Below are positions 63,776-64,000 of a stretch of 64,000 bases of DNA, piece after piece. The translations under genes were made by a program, and so were the position numbers. The notes beneath the pieces were generated by a model, which did not search any database, was not told the origin of the DNA, and saw only the letters and a program-made list of their open reading frames with translations. Origin of the DNA: Roseovarius sp. W115 (GTDB lineage Bacteria > Pseudomonadota > Alphaproteobacteria > Rhodobacterales > Rhodobacteraceae); the NCBI RefSeq assembly GCF_032842945.2, contig NZ_CP146606.1:2298501-2362500 (forward strand). Reading direction: 5' to 3'. The stretch's first letter is position 1. Every line of letters begins with the position of its first letter.

Positions 63776-64000
63776 TTAGCCCGTCTGAGCCAGATAGAAG
63801 AACCACGTTAGAACCACGACTCCAACGAGGGCCATCGTTGTCCAAGAGATCGATATTTTTGGAGAATTGTTGGCGCCTGCTTCGAGTGATTTTGGAACGC
63901 GAAGCGGCGCGCGCTTCGGCAGCAATGAAACCAGTTTTGCCGCTCTACCCTCGCTTGCCAGGGCCAGAGCCGGAATGTCTGTGATCGCTTCAAAATGCGT
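63776..64000 (-). CDS. C-terminal end of a membrane protein (partial, cut by right edge)
   Basis: The minus-strand frame is open from the window edge to TAA at 63778-63776, 74 codons visible. It reads EAITDIPALALASEGRAAKL, then VSLLPKRAPLRVPKS and a final membrane helix TTMALVGVVVLTWFFYLAQT. Composition is protein-like, and the C-terminal helix gives it a tail-anchored look. The family cannot be named from this fragment. Confidence 0.5.
   Translation of the reverse strand, partial: THFEAITDIPALALASEGRAAKLVSLLPKRAPLRVPKSLEAGANNSPKISISWTTMALVGVVVLTWFFYLAQTG

Noticed and set aside
63808..63993. Minus-strand 61-codon frame at the right edge
   Set aside because: The overlapping frame ending at 63776 reads as a protein with a C-terminal membrane helix; this one is Trp/Arg-rich noise.
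57154..64000. tRNA-Phe as the integration site of the island
   Set aside because: No second copy of its 3' end (CGCCCCCGGGCACC) was seen to the right within the window, whereas a tRNA-Arg remnant is present at the border.

Overview
The window looks like chromosome of a marine Rhodobacteraceae (Roseobacter-group) alphaproteobacterium. Evidence: GC-rich coding sequence, the infA-maf-RNase E/G-yacG block followed by tRNA-Phe, a gcvTHP operon behind a tandem glycine riboswitch, two GC-rich intergenic palindromes of a kind I recall from this family, and Roseobacter-type products (FeS-type photolyase, MORN-repeat protein, DUF2927 lipoprotein, form-II CoxL-like protein). No species call is possible from the sequence alone.

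Layout. 1-717: N-terminal part of a cache-domain membrane sensor cut by the left edge. 855-7223: a co-directional cluster of TerC, a 27-residue membrane micro-protein, XpaC-like, TelA-like, a DUF2927 lipoprotein, an SPFH-GYF_2 protein and a zinc-ribbon membrane protein, which looks like a membrane-stress / Ter-type module. 7231-12148: nitroreductase, VOC protein, acyl-CoA synthetase, and a TetR regulator divergent from a (frameshifted) NAD(P)H oxidoreductase and a DUF1772 protein across a three-copy operator. 12211-13940: leuA with a Leu-rich leader peptide and mutually exclusive hairpins (attenuator). 14041-24596: SDR plus FeS-type photolyase, MORN protein, nadE, two Tat-exported proteins, a DUF1801 protein, an MFS transporter and gltX. 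24603-30014: gamma-glutamylcyclotransferase, glycine riboswitch and gcvT-gcvH-gcvP. 30016-40310: IMPase, a YbbA/YbbP-like ABC pair divergent from a TesA-like esterase, cspA, L,D-transpeptidase, BrnA-like protein, EttA and a CAP-domain protein. 40311-50919: lipoprotein hydrolase, PAS-GGDEF-EAL protein, nadD, dacB, an Lrp regulator divergent from an ornithine-decarboxylase-like enzyme, a CoxL-like protein and a DUF2235 protein. 50995-57228: metF divergent from a LysR regulator, a GT2 plus nitrilase pair, infA-maf-rng-yacG and tRNA-Phe.

57294-64000 is an accessory region. It opens with the 3' half of a tRNA-Arg(UCU) on the minus strand, then a DUF4102-type integrase, a catalytic-domain-only tyrosine recombinase, a cspA paralogue paired with a fatty-acid desaturase, a Crp/Fnr regulator and several small proteins. 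The right border is outside the window; I expect an intact tRNA-Arg(UCU) there.

Four genes (11055, 41707, 44350 and 47572) are each broken by a single-base indel, three of them in runs of five identical bases. Each restores a full-length family member when one base is added or removed, so sequencing error is at least as likely as real decay. The strongest regulatory signals are the leuA attenuator, the TetR operator triplet, the glycine riboswitch, a conserved stem-loop in the 5' UTRs of both cspA genes, and a pair of MetR-like sites between metF and the LysR gene.
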